From Nymphalis io (lineage: Eukaryota; Arthropoda; Insecta; Lepidoptera; Nymphalidae), in NCBI RefSeq assembly GCF_905147045.1, contig NC_065897.1, positions 11,919,001 through 11,983,000 on the forward strand: DNA of 64,000 nt, given 5' to 3'. Below the pieces are notes generated by a model. The model saw only the letters and a program-made list of their open reading frames with translations, ran no database searches and was not told the origin of the DNA. A program made the position numbers and the translations under genes. This document shows, piece by piece, positions 42,500 to 55,370 of the stretch; positions within the stretch are counted from its first letter, which is position 1, and every line of letters begins with the position of its first letter.

Positions 42500-43962
42500 T
42501 ACTGTATCTTTCTTTTTATTTACAAGTTGCAATGGATGGTATGTGAAAAGGTTTAAAGATTATTTATTCCCATAAAGACAATTACATCACTTACATGAGA
42601 ACACAATTGAAGAAAAAATACAAACAATTAACAGACTTTCGTTGTCGTACTTACATTTTTAATGGAGAAAATAACACACAAATCATCAAACACAATTTGA
42701 AATAACACACAAAACATCACCACGATTTGAAAACCACTCTTATTAAATTCTACATACTCAAACAGGTATTTTTGTAATAATATAATGAGACAGTCGCTTT
42801 TTGAATATATCGAACGAGTCAATATTTTTAATGTATGAGGGTATTTTGTTATAAAGACGCGCACCGTCATATGTTATTGCGGTTTGACCGAACTTGGTAC
42901 GAGTTTTAAGCAAAACAATGAGACTTGCGCTCCGAGTGCAGGGGCGCCCATATTATTTGCTGCTATTAAATTGTAGTTCAGTATGGACATTTTTATTAAT
43001 AGTTTTACGTATGAAAGTGCAGGTGCTGTAATTATATAATTGTTTTATACTCATTAATTTAATTTTGCGGTAAAATTTTTTAGTTGATGTCCGAAATTTA
43101 AAATTATAACATTTTTATTATTTTATTTTGTAGGACTTGTAGTTTGACCAATCGTGTTTTGGCAGCACTTCCCCAGATTTCGATTAGATATAATAAATGT
43201 GGTTTTATTAGGGAATTTTAAACTGTGAAACGTAGTTTACGTGGTATGCACCAAATATTAATCCTCAAAGAGGCATGGAGTGAGATCAATTTACTTATTA
43301 AGTGATTTATGTGGACATCGTCGCGTTTGAACTCTACTACCACTTACCATCAGGTGGAGTACAGTCATTTGCCCTCCCGGCGAATATAAAAAAAAACATT
43401 CCATGTTAAATAAGTATCCATGTATAAGCCAAGATATCTTTCATGAGTTTTTTCTCGTAAAGGTCTGTTATTTATTGTGAGAGGTATGTAATTTGGTATT
43501 AGCTTATTTTTAGCTTTGAATAGTATATAGCTAGTTTTAGAAATGTTAATAGTCAATAAATTGTACTGAAACCACTCATGATCGATAAGACATCGAGATC
43601 GTAATGGGCCTGAGCTATTAGATCGTGAATTGACGAACCAAAGTAAAAGAGGCATGTGTCATCAGCGTAGAGAGTGTTATTACCATTTAAGCCAAGTTCG
43701 TGCATGTTATTAATATATACTAAGAACAGCAGAGGGCCTAGTATTGATCCTTGTGGAACGCCATAGGATATAGGTAGTGGGGGAGTTTGGGAGTTACTAT
43801 CAATTTTTACTATCTGTTATCTGTTCTCGAGGTACGATTTAAGTATTTTTAAAGCTTTGCCGATAATACCAATGACTTCCAGTTTCTTTAACAGCAATTT
43901 GTGACTGACGGTGTCAAAGGCCTTTTTTAAATCAATGAAAACTCCCAGTACAATGTTTTTTT
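42500..43962 (-). mobile_element. Jockey-superfamily LINE fragment (RT part and 3' end)
   Basis: Frames with stops, reading in order FIDLKKAFDTVSHKLLLKKL, YGVPQGSILGPLLFLVYINN, YADDTCLFYFGS, NISKTSYILFKAKNK, YLGLYMDTYLTWN, then KPHLLYLIEIWGSAAKTR and YDGARLYNKI. 5'-truncated pseudo-element, interrupted at 43313-43396. Confidence 0.85.
43313..43396 (+). repeat. LINE 3' tail inserted in the LINE fragment
   Basis: Nearly identical to 2186-2262 including CCACTTACCATCAGGTGG (43340-43357), ending in an A-run. Sits between the YLTWN part and the rest of the host LINE. Confidence 0.8.
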
Positions 43963-44044
43963 ATCAATATGTGTAAAGGTATAAATCAAATTAAAATAAA
44001 GGCAATATTACAAAAGCACGTAGTATCTGATAAACTAATAATAA

Positions 44045-44118
44045 GTTGCATGGGCGGTGGTAGTCACTTTCCATCAGGTTCCTACGCGTTTGCCCCCTCT
44101 AACATAAAAAAAAATAAC
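44045..44118 (+). repeat. Diverged copy of the same LINE tail
   Basis: GGTAGTCACTTTCCATCAGG followed by TTTGCCCCCTCTAACATAAAAAA; same layout as 2186-2262. Confidence 0.6.
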
Positions 44119-44552
44119 AAAGGTTATAAATATCTTCGCCGTGGGCACAACCGTAGCTTTACATATAATTTCCGCAATTTTTTTCACATCCTTTAATCGT
44201 GCAGTACATCCTCAAAGCAAGACAAAAGAAAAATTAAAAACGAAAGTATGAACAACTTCCTAACGATAAGTTTAGCTTGTGTTCGGAACTGCAGGACTAA
44301 AATAAAAATAGTCACCGTAGTTTTTAAAGTATGAATGTAGTTTGAAAGTCGTAGCGTATCCCGGGATGTAATAAAACTGACATTTTCGTGTTATTTCTCA
44401 ATTTCAGTATATTTTGTTCAAGAAAGATCGAGCAATATAGTTTTAACTTTTCTAATAGTATATAGTAAACAGTCTCTTGATGCTAAATGATACTGCCAAC
44501 TGCCCATATTGGTAATGGAGAAATTGATATTTCTTTGCGCCCCTGAAAAAAA
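44119..44552. other. No gene seen
   Basis: AT-rich; nothing recognised. Confidence 0.45.
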
Positions 44553-44849
44553 AAGCCGAGATGGCCTAATGGTAAGAACGCTTGAATTTTAACCGATGAT
44601 TGTGGGTTCAAACCCGGGCAAGCACCACTGAATATTCATGTTAATTTGTGCTTATAATTCATCTCGTGCTTGACGGTGAAGAAAAACATCGTGAGGAAAC
44701 CCGCTTGTGTCTAATTTCATTGAAATTCTGCCATATGTGTATTCTACCAATCCGCATTGGAGCAGCGTGGTGGGATAAGCTCCAAACCTTCTCCTCAAAA
44801 TGGAGAGGAGGCCTTAGGATAGCAGTGGGACATTAACAGGCTGTTACAG
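44553..44849 (+). mobile_element. SINE family A, full length
   Basis: Head GCCGAGATGGCCTAATGGTA, B box GTGGGTTCAAACCC, body CATCGTGAGGAAACCCGC, tail GACATTAACAGGCTGTTACAG. Confidence 0.9.
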
Positions 44850-46039
44850 TTGCGTCTCCGTCTGTGATTTATACATTTTTTAATTGACTAATCAAACAAA
44901 GGTATTCAAAGATTCGTAGATTCAATTCCTAAATTACTCAGCCCTTTTATATCTTTACATAAGATAAAAGAATAGCGCTTCAATTAAGAGTGAACCTCAC
45001 CTTAAATGGACTCATCACTATGAGATACAGAGTTATGACAGCTTAAATATGAATTGAATGTGTAAATTTTTGAACAATAAGAAGAAAAGATTCGTCCGTT
45101 AATGATGGTTATGAAATGAATACAAAAAGCATTCAATGGAAAATGTCGTGTTGGGAAATTTATTGTCTCGATAAATAAGACGTACCTTAAATTTATTTGT
45201 TTTATATCTGTGTTGTAAGCCCGTAAAGAAATAGTCCGTAAATGTCCGCCTACACCTTTTATCGTCTTAGATATTCACAAAGTGTGAAGCTGACTAATCC
45301 ATTGCAGAATATATGTGTTGGGGCTAGGTTGCGATGATTTTCATAATTGTGAAAATTGGATAACTTAAATGATGTATGTCTTCATAGTGTGTTTACTTTG
45401 AATTCTATTACTACTTTTATTTTAAGGCAGCGTCACTTTACAATATTTTGAATCGCCGACTAGAAACTCGAACTGCCTGGAGACCTTTATTGGTTTTGCG
45501 ATCTTATGAGGAAGGATTCTAGGTCAATTGACTTCGAAGAGGTTGAAGTGGAGTTCCGTAGTTTCCGTTTGAACGTATGACACATGGTATATACACATGT
45601 TAGGCACGAGGAGTATTGCGGTTACAAGTACGAGTATATATGTTCACGAGTGCCCTAAGCCGTAACTAAATTGAATTTTGAAAGAAGAATTTTCTTTAAC
45701 TATATTTTTCTTTTTACTTTTATTTTTTGTTATATAATTTTACTTCTAGAATTCATTTTCAATGTGTGTTATTACTTATAAACTCACTTATAACTTTTAA
45801 TTTTTTTTGTTCTACTTTTTAAAAATAAAGCATTTTGGGTTTGTTCTGGTATAATTTTGTGATTACGTCTATATTATCCTACAAAATAGTTGCTGTCCAG
45901 TCAAATGACGGGAGTAATACGTTTGTTTTTGTTTTATATTTCATCTTATGTTTTTATTTATTTATAAATATATAAATAGTAATAGTTGTGTTACAGCATT
46001 AACACATTCAAGCACCGCATTTGTACCGTATTCGGTTTT
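44850..46039. other. No gene seen
   Basis: AT-rich; nothing recognised. Confidence 0.45.
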
Positions 46040-46265
46040 ATTCGTATAAGTAAACTTGGGTTGTATGGGAGGAGCCGTGGATCCGTTATATCAACACGAT
46101 CCCGCAGCCCCTCCGATGTCGTACTGAGGACGGACCATTGCAGTGGTTTTAGTGGGTAAGAATACCACATAACCCGGTCCCACTCAAGGGAGCTGGGTAC
46201 CTTTTGAAGGTTTCCACTGCGTGAATAAAAAGCATCTGATGAGTGGGTGGTCCTACCTGCTCAGA
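46040..46265 (+). repeat. R1-like LINE tail followed by a family B scrap
   Basis: GC-richer. Contains GGTTTTAGTGGGTAAGAATA and ends CCACTGCGTGAATAAAAAGC. 46231-46265 is a reverse scrap of family B (ATGAGTGGGTGGTCCTACC). Confidence 0.55.
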
Positions 46266-47036
46266 CGGAATATTAATAATATTATAAAACGAAAATAAAA
46301 GATTTGTTTACTAGCTGTGTCCTGCGTGTATTAGCGTTACATTTGTATTATACATGGAATAGTAAAAAACAAATCAAAAGTAACGGTAGCAAAAAGACCT
46401 TGTAAGTTGTCAAGTTAAAATGTTTATAGTTTCAACGTGATTTTTGATTTTTGTTCGGACCAGTTTTTATATTACCTTGAGAATAAGACATTTTTCAACA
46501 GTAATAAGTATTCTATGTGCTTAAGAAATGTCATCAAAATCATTTAAGTGACAATTTAAATATGTACCGACAGATTTCGCATATTCCAAAAAATATTCAA
46601 TGTACAGACGCAGTTCAGTATAGCTTCTTATATGGATAGATATATAATATGGACATAGGTTGGAAATTTTTCCCTTTTCAAAACAAAAAGTATTCTTAAA
46701 TTATATTTTTATTGATGCAAACAAAAGTTAAATTTATTCGTAAAGAATTAATTCGATCTTCTACCGAAATACCGTTTCATGAATACTGTAATTGAATAAA
46801 ATTGAAGTTGTTGAGCGATTTTAATTAATTTCACTTTGATGGAATCATTTAGGTCGATAGAGAATTTTTCTACCCACATTTATTAAAATTAGAAAATAAT
46901 ATGTTTAAAAACTTTTCTTTTGAAGAAGAAATTACCTGGGCATACTAAATAATGATATAAGTTAGAGTATATATTTTTTTAGGATTTAAATATGGAACAT
47001 CTTTAGATAATGTAAAGGCGGTGAAATTTCACTTTT
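46266..47036. other. No gene seen
   Basis: Begins near an old-repeat start (ACTAGCTGTGTCCTGCGTGT, 46311); the rest is AT-rich. Confidence 0.45.
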
Positions 47037-47333
47037 ACTGGTGGTAGGGCTTTGTGCAAGCCCGTCTGGGTAGGTACCACCCACTCATCAGATATTCTAC
47101 CGCAAAACAGCAATACTTGATATTGTTGTGTTCCGGTTTGAAGGGTGAGTGAGCCAGTGTAATTACAGGCACAAGGGACATAAAATCTTAGTTCCCAAGG
47201 TTGGTGGCGCATTGGCTATAAGCGATGGTTGACATTTCTTACAATGCCAATGTCTAAGGGCGTTTGGTGACCACTTACCATCAGGTGGCCCATATGCTCG
47301 TCCACCTTCCTATTCTATAAAAAAAAAAAAAAT
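47037..47333 (+). repeat. Family B repeat, best full-length copy
   Basis: TTACTGGTGGTAGGGCTTTG head; GGTAGGTACCACCCACTCAT; GAAGGGTGAGTGAGCCAGTG; TTCCCAAGGTTGGTGGCGCA; CCACTTACCATCAGGTGG (47271-47288); CCTATTCTATA and 13 As. Good reference for the family. No clear tRNA, 5S or 7SL head. Confidence 0.92.
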
Positions 47334-47589
47334 TTTTGAATGCTGAGTTTACAAACTCGCACTAACCTTAACGCTATTATCCTAAAGTACTGTACTGAAC
47401 TCGTTCTTTTGAACTAAATACTTTTTACTGCTTAGTGAAAATCTTATGTATGTAAAAATGTTTTTCTTGTTGTGTAAGAACTTTTAATTCCTTAATTTCT
47501 TCTCGTACTTAATAAGCTATTTAATGTCTATTAAATACTTACAATAAAAAGAAAACTTAACTGTAATACACAGATTATGCACAACCTGG

Positions 47590-47837
47590 AGGTAGGTGGG
47601 TACCTACTCGTAATATATTCTACCGCTAAAGGGTAATACTTAGTAAAGTTGTGTTCTGCTTTGAAGGGCGGGTGAGCCAGTGTAACTACAATGTTGTTCC
47701 TTAGGGGTACAACATCTTAGTTCCCAAGATCCATGGTGCATTGGAGATGTAAGGTATTGCTTAACATTTCTTCATACAGCGGTCTATGGGCGGTTGTGAT
47801 TACTATCAGGTGGCCCTTGCCCGGCCGTCAAAAAAAT
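47590..47837 (+). repeat. Family B repeat, diverged
   Basis: GAAGGGCGGGTGAGCCAGTG, ATCTTAGTTCCCAAG, ACTATCAGGTGGCCCTTGCC, then AAAAAAA. Contains a short extra GTTGTTCCTTAGGGGTAC. Confidence 0.75.
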
Positions 47838-48129
47838 TAATATACGCTGTCCAAGGGGATTGTTTTGTGGTATTGTAATCACCGGTGTTATTACTTATAT
47901 GAATAGTGCAGCAGTCTTTCACGTAAGTATATAATAAATCATATAATATATTTGTTATATATATAATAAGTTATTAATTATATTCAGTTAGACGTTAAAT
48001 CAATTGTTTAAAGTGCTCTTTATTTTTTAAATTATCATAATAATTATTTTTTCTTTTCTATGTAATGTGTCCGCGTTATGACGTAATGATGTCAAAAAAA
48101 AATTCTTTCTTTTTTGTATCCAGGCCCGT

Positions 48130-48245
48130 GCTTTGTAAAACACGTAAAGCAAATAGCTGACCCACGGACATTCGCAGATTATAGTAAGGGAATGAAGAGT
48201 TCACTATAATATATCCTGCGCAGTTGGGTAGTAAATATATTGGTA
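48130..48245 (+). repeat. SINE family C scrap
   Basis: TTTGTAAAACACGTAAAGC and GGAATGAAGAGTTCACTATAA..CCTGCGCAGTTGGGTAG match the 3' half of family C. Confidence 0.5.
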
Positions 48246-49324
48246 TACCCGTCATCATGTATGTTCCAAATTCTAGAAAATTAAGTTTTGTTTTTTATTA
48301 TATATGTCTCATTATTTATATCGTAGTTATCTACTCTCATTCCAATTTCAAATTAATTCAACGTTAGGCATTACTTAAGCGTTGTCGTAAATATAATTCC
48401 TTTCCTGAATGTAATAAACAATTTCGTCGCAAATGTCTTTAAGAAGGTTTATTAAGAATTTAATTTTCTTAATGGAATTACCGCCATTTCCTTTTATCTT
48501 ATTTACAATTACCGTGATTATGACAATAAAAATGTTTCGTTTGTCTTTGAAGAACTGTGGTTGCGAATGATTTATCTGAAGACTGAAAAAGGTAAAATAT
48601 GTGTTTTAGTTTCGTATATTATCAAGCTACGCAGTGTATTAGTACTTGTGTCTCTGACGGCGCTCTTCCATATATACTTAATATTAGCATCTTTAATTTT
48701 TTTTTTTATATATTTGAATTTTTTTATAGTGTTTAATTGTATTACTTAATGTATTGTATTGGGCTGATTATTAATAAGGTTACTAAGTCATATCACATAT
48801 ATTCTATTGAACCTTTAATTTATCTTTGACATAAGCGCGCCTATAAAGTTTCGTTATTATTGAAAAACAGCCAAAGACAGAAAATGCAATACTTCGTGGA
48901 CTTTGTTTCTTTCTTTGCTATAGTGAAACGACGCGCTCTGTACCCGTTTTTTTAAATATACGTCCGATATTTATCTTTATCGATATTTATTATATAACAC
49001 TTGTTTCAACATCTTCGCCAAAGGAGATTTACGCGGAACAAGCCACTATTTCAAAGAGATTCTTCTATTTTTTTAATACTATACATGACGACGATTAATA
49101 TTAGTATCAACATTTTCAACTGCTCTCTTTAAGAAACTGACGGTTTTTCATGTTTGTTCTGTTCCAGGCCAATGTTGCTGTAGACTTGTTTTATTCATCA
49201 TTACAGCTTTGCTTTTCAAAATATTCACTAAGTCGTAACACAAGCTCTCGATTGACTTTACATACTTTTCGACATTTTCCAAGTATGAATCTTACGGGGG
49301 GGATCGATTAATTGTTCTTCTTAA
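48246..49324. other. No gene seen
   Basis: AT-rich; nothing recognised. Confidence 0.45.
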
Positions 49325-49605
49325 ATTTTGTTTATGGTATATAGGACGGGCAAATGGGCCACCTGATGTTAAGTGTTCCCCACATTCCTTAGACATTGGC
49401 GATGTAAGAAATATTAATCATTCCTTACATCACCAATGCGCCACGAATCTCGGTAACCAAGTTGTTATGTTCCTTGCGCCTGTAGTCTCATTCACCCTTT
49501 AAACCGGAACGCAACAATTTATTGCTGTTTAGCGGTAGAAAATCTGATGAGTGAGTGCCACCTACCCAGACGGACTTGCGCAAAGCCCTGCTACCGTACC
49601 AAACA
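49325..49605 (-). repeat. Family B repeat, near full length
   Basis: Reverse from TATAGGACGGGCAAATGGGC to GACGGACTTGCGCAAAGCCC and TGCTACCGTACC. Confidence 0.85.
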
Positions 49606-50929
49606 ACTATGTACCGAGGAATGTCGATTGTTATAAGAAATCGAATCATTGACGCAATAGGACAACATTCGTCGATAGTTGTCAGTACTCTGATTAATAA
49701 GTACTTGAGCTGTCATAATTATCTGATTAAAAAACAAAAGTGACTTTTTCATCCCCAATTGTTTCACCTTTAGGGGTTGTATTTTTTCTTCAAATTTAAC
49801 GGAACCAAAGGGAATTATTCTCATTCAAACAAAAAAGAATTTCCTAAATCGGTTAAATGAGGGAGGGAGTCCTGGGGAAGCAGATAAAAAGATACAACTC
49901 AATTAAGAAACTCTTCCCATTATTTTATAACAGCAAAAAATTATATTACTTTGTGAGCTATAGGCGTGTGTGTCTGAGTGTTTATCAATCGGAAAATATG
50001 TTCTAATAGGATTGAAAATGTGTTATTAAGCATAAGAAGTCTTAGCTTCGAACCAATTTAGCGTGGGTGTGTAATAACATGTCGACGTACAATGAAATTC
50101 GATCTCAAGACGCATTATGTTTTTGCATACGAGTTTCCAATCTGATATCAATTCATAATGTTTATAGAAAATGTATTCTTTAGAAAAAATTGAATTCCTT
50201 CACAAGAATGAAAACATTGTTAAATAAAGTTGTTCGATAAATACCTCCAAAATAAAATATAGATTGAAATTAGTTACGAATTATATTATGAATCTTGTTT
50301 TTTTTTCGGAGAAGTTGAACTTTTACTTGCAAATATCAGTTATTATTTTATGGTATATTATCAATGCTGTCGTTTTTTATGTGTAATGCCGTTTTCATGC
50401 TTTCTATATGTGTATAAAACTTTTACCTACATATGTATTTTTTGCGATACGCGCGTTGATAATTTTGTGATTATTTTATCCTTCTCTGTGATTTGACGCC
50501 CCGCATATGTTTTTTTACTTATAATAATATTAAAACGATTATTAATATATTATTTTATGCTAAAATAAGAGCAGCATTTTCAGGTAGACTAACAAATAAT
50601 CTACTGAAAAACGATCTTATGATTGCGGCTTCTTTCACAAATCACTCGAAATATATTAGTGATCGGCAATAAGTCCGTATTCTTCATGCTTTTCGCTTTC
50701 GATAGAAGATAATATCGATATAGAATATAATATACATTTCTTACATATTAATTTTTCGTACACAGTTCGGGGTGCGATAGTTACGATACAGAGCCACGGC
50801 ATAATATTGTAAATTTTCCTCTAATGAAAGTGCAAATAAAATTAACAATCTCGAATGTGAAGGATGCAAACATACTTTGTCATTGGTAGCGCTCATAGCG
50901 ATATGAGGAGCTACTTTTAATGAAATAAT
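49606..50929. other. No gene seen
   Basis: AT-rich; nothing recognised. Confidence 0.45.
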
Positions 50930-51650
50930 CTGTTACTGGAAGAAACCTTCTTTATGTAAAAAGGGGGGCAAACAAGCAGGAGGACTGTCCAAGGATAGCA
51001 ACACCGGAGTGCTTGCAGGTGCGTTGTCCGCCTAAAAGGAATGAGTAGGCTTAGGCTTTTCTTGAAGGTTTCTATGTCATAATGGTTCGGAAAAGTCGCC
51101 GGGTAATATGGTTCCGCAGAAATGGCAGGAAATGCTTTTCAAAAAAAAGCGCTGTAGTAGTGGATTTCCAAATATCGAGATGGTATGGATGGAATTGATT
51201 GAATATAGACGCGATGTCCGGTGGTGAAACAGCGCATGGGATTAATCTAAATAGTTCCTCAGAGCATTCTCCGTAAAAGATGCGATGGAAGATGCAGAGT
51301 GATAACATCTCTCTCGCTCAGAGATGAAAGCAGCACTCCATGTGGGGCTGAGTTTTCGCCTTGTAGAATTTTAGGAGAGGAGCTGACGTGAAGTACTGAC
51401 TTACCTTGTTGAGCACATAAAGCTTTTAGAGGCTAATTTGGCTTCACCTTCCAATAGACCGCGGAACCTAACATCCTGATACTGGATTTGGTAGCGAGGC
51501 GGTATTCTTAAAATGAGGGGATAGTCATTTTAGAAGTCATCGCGGTTAAAAGGTGTTATTTTAGAAGTCATCGTGCTAACCTGTATCGTATTGGGGTTGA
51601 GTTGTACCAAGTTTGGTTGGCCCCAATCTCAGGCTTTGGTTACTAAATGC
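50930..51650 (-). pseudogene. Jockey LINE reverse transcriptase, C-terminal remnant
   Basis: Reading the minus strand: WGQPNLVQLNPNTIQV, VQ/RFRGLLEGEAKLASK, then CIFHRIFYGECSEELFRLIP, HPYHLDIWKSTT and KHFLPFLRNHI, and SGVAILGQSSCLF at the end. These are standard blocks after the RT active site in insect Jockey elements. Several stops and frameshifts; 5'-truncated. Confidence 0.85.
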
Positions 51651-54257
51651 AGAAAAATATAATTAAATAACTATCAATAACAAATATGTCTTTAATCTCA
51701 CAATAATGAGATCAGTCAGTTCAAACTTAAGTGTTACTCATACAATGTTTAAGTAAAAATAGAAAACTATAAATATATAGTATAAAAGAGGAAATATTTT
51801 ATCACCTTTAAAAAGATCTCTAGCCAACCCTCAACTCCAGAGTTTTGGATTTAATACTCTTATCAGTCTAACAGATATACCGAACTTATTTAAAAAAAGG
51901 TCTTATACAACCGAATATTCGATAACATTAATCATAAATAACAAGAAAAGTGCCAACAGAGTATGCTAATAAACTTAAGGTGGGCGATATCGTAATCTCG
52001 TGAGGTTTTTCATGTAAATATCAATTCATTCACTCCATCAAAAAAAAAAAATCTTCTTCTACATAATAAACTTTAAATCAACCACTATATGATGTTGTGT
52101 AGCTGTTTTGGAATAATTAATGGATGTATATTAAAAAAAATCATAGAATATATGACGTCCTCCCTTTTTGAAACCAGTTTAAAGCAAACACTTGCTTTTT
52201 ACTAATATTTCATTTGTATAGGTTGATTAATGGTAAAATTTTAGTCGAACTGCCTTTAAAATAATGTGGTAATTATTTTTAATAGATAAATGTCATTAAT
52301 TTTTAATAGATGAAAGTCATTAATAAAAAAAATTAAATCAATTTTAAGTATGTTTACAGTCATATTTCAAATTTTAACGATATTATAACGGACCTCACGC
52401 TACTAAATGTATGACATTTATATCAAAAAATGTCATATGAACAAATCAATCGTGCCGTTTTCCCTACAAGGTGTCACATGTCCAAAAATGCATTCTTCTT
52501 TAATAATTAACAATCGCAAATTTAAATTTTAAGGAAATACGTCATTTTTCGAAAAATTACATCATTACATAAATATTCCTTTTCTTGTATAATCATTTCA
52601 AAGCACTTTTTAAAAAAAAATTACATTATTCCTATCAAACGCAGATGTGTTCGGTTTCGTGTACGGGTTGCAACTGACAGTGACGTTATTCAACAATCAA
52701 AATGGCGAATTACCATACAGTTCAGAAATGACACTTGTGACATTTTACTGACGTTTAATTTTATAAATTGTCATTTTTCCTCTAAAAATACAGTCGATAC
52801 TAAAACGATTTATTAAATAAACGTAGTTTAAAAAAAAAGAAGTTTTTGTCACTTTTCCATTTAAGCGACGAACTATAGACAAAAAACTAAAGTAAAATTA
52901 GTTTTGCAGTTATCAATTTAAACCCAATTTGCAGACGAGACTACAGGTTGACTTGTTACAAAACAATTAAATGTTTTAAGCCACAAACCCACAAATGTCA
53001 AGATAAAGGTCACGCGGCTTATTAGTCACGTAACCTTAGCTTACATAACAATTTAGGGTACAATGACACTTTTTGAAAATGTATGTTTTTGTTTTTTTAT
53101 AATAGACTAAGTGTTGCCTCTACTTGGTGCCCTTACTTGGTGATAGTCAGCCCTATCACCAAGTAATATATGGAGTTTACGAACACTTCCAGCATGGTTA
53201 TAATTTTACATAATTTAAATTCCGGATCTGATACATCCACATATTAGTAGTGGCAAGTTCATATCTAATCCAAAAAGGTACATTCGATTTTCACTAAACC
53301 TGCAACGCTATCTGCGTTTGTCTAAAACACTTTAGCAGTACCTAATCTGTATACAGCAACAGCTTGTCAAAGAACCAATCAAGTTCTTTAATTCATACTA
53401 AGCTCCACGTCGACCCAAAGTTCTAAGCGTGTTAGCTGTGTGATCGAAATACACAATTGCTTTGGCATTTCTTTGTAATAACGAATTAGGAAATAAATTT
53501 ACTCGGTAGCAATAACACTGTTAACTTAAAAATATACGAGTGATTCGTACAGCGATCACTGTAAATGGTTGTTGCGCTAAAATTCGCGGATTCAATCCCT
53601 GGTTATGGTAAATGTTTGTTTTGGTCACATGAGTAATATTATTAGTCTGGGTGGTTGTGAAGTGCTTGTTGTATATAACAAACATATACATTGTAGATCT
53701 GATTTATTTTACGAGCAACTACGTGAATTTTTTGTTGTTTATTTCGCTGCAGCTTTCCGAAATAGTAGTAGAGTTAAAATATTGACGATACATAATATGT
53801 ACTTTATTGTGATTGTTGAACAGTGTTAATTGATATGCTATCGTGCGTGCGTTGGAGATATTATGTTGAAATATGGATGTGTGTGAGATTGTCATCCTAA
53901 TAGAGAGCGCATCTGTGTTTACGGAAGAAAGTGTATACTATATTATAACCTTCGGACTGTTATTTTATACTCCAATCGACAAGAACATCCATCAGAACGG
54001 TTCAGAGGTGTCATGCTGAAGCATCTGGCACACTGGAACTATATTATTATTGCGCGTTCTACCAGTTTTACGAATCTGGTTATGAGATTCTCCACCGAAC
54101 CATGAGTCAAGTGAGTCACAGATGTGTTATAAGAAAATAATCCTCAGGCTCCCCCAATCCTAATCTCTAAGTGAACAAATGTAAATCTGAAATATAAAAT
54201 GAAAAACAAAAATATATCTATATAAGTAAGGAACATTGTTAATGCATATGATGAAAC
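51651..54257. other. No gene seen
   Basis: AT-rich. 52370-52760 has many TGACA/TGTCA words and one ATGGCGAATT start-like site, possibly a repeat or promoter-like region, unproven. 53133-53166 is a perfect 14-bp hairpin. 53540-53620 has a B-box-like GATTCAATCCC. Confidence 0.4.
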
Positions 54258-54870
54258 TATTATAGTTTTAACTCACGGCTTTGCCCGCGTGTGGGGCCCA
54301 TATGTTGTTAGGTACCCTATATCTCTTTCTGTATGTACAAAATTTCATAGCGATCGAACGGGTAGTTAATTTATTTATTTATTGAGGATCTTCAACAAAG
54401 GATACACACACGAGTACATGATATCTTGGAATAATGTTTTAAAATATGTGTTCTCCTTCAATTGTAGGAGACCACATCAAGCACATAAAACAATAATTAA
54501 AAACAATGAAAAAAATTAAAAAAGAAATGTTAAATGAAAAATAACATAGGAAGGAAGAAAAAAAATAACATAGGAATTACAAAAAGGTAAACAATGGTTT
54601 TTAAGATTATGTTGTGTAAATGTGATTTTAAATATATATTACAAACCGAAAAAAAATATTTAAACAATAATAAAAATTAAAATAGTGAAAATAATAATCA
54701 TAAAACTTAAAAAAATAATTCAAATAAAACCTTATATATTATAAAATAATTTTTTGAGGTCTTTTTTAAGCTTAGATAATTCTAAGGTATATACATCAAG
54801 ACTAGAATTTAAACGTGAAAGCATAACAAACAAACAAACTCATTTTCGCATTTATAATATTAGTAAGGAT
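54258..54870 (+). repeat. Old TTTGCCCGC repeat split by a LINE tail insertion
   Basis: Outer parts 54258-54365 (CTTTGCCCGCGTGTGGGGCC, GATCGAACGGGTAGTT) and 54815-54870 (GTGAAAGCATAACAAACAAA, TATAATATTAGTAAGGATG) are the two ends of one repeat. 54366-54814 is an inserted AT-rich LINE 3' end in reverse, starting with (TTTA)n. Confidence 0.6.
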
Positions 54871-55370
54871 GTCACAATTCAGGTAATCACCGAGTAATTA
54901 AACTATACTTTAATGATAAAGTCAGAGTGTCTTTACCGCAAAAACTTCATTTGTAAATGCAAATTACAGTTGGAAAGTCAAAGATTCTTGCCTGTATTTA
55001 AGCCTTTGATTAAAGTCTACCTGGACCAAGTCGTTAAACTTTCTCGTATTCAGTGTAGCAGAGAGCATTTTGATATCGCTGCGAAGGTATGTGTTAAGGA
55101 GTTACTTGCAATTTTTACAAACTTAGAAAACTAGAAATACCGTTTAATAAGTTGCTGTTCCTCTTAAAACAGATAGTACATCCTTACTACCCACATATTA
55201 TGAGGTGAGGTTGTAAGACCTTGTAATAAAAACATGTGAATTTGGGACAGGAAGTAGTAGTTGGGCGATAATTCAATAAACTCTAATGAATGCTATGGAA
55301 GTTGTTTGTATGGATGATTTCAAACATAAGATTTCTAAATATATATCGAACACGATACAACAGACGAATT

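Noticed and set aside
52370..52760. Promoter or start exon near ATGGCGAATT, TGACA-rich sequence
   Set aside because: The frame from the ATG closes after a few codons and no donor fits a receptor or other gene; could be a repeat.
54913..55134. 73-codon frame looking somewhat protein-like
   Set aside because: No recognised motif, no splice context that extends it, length expected by chance.
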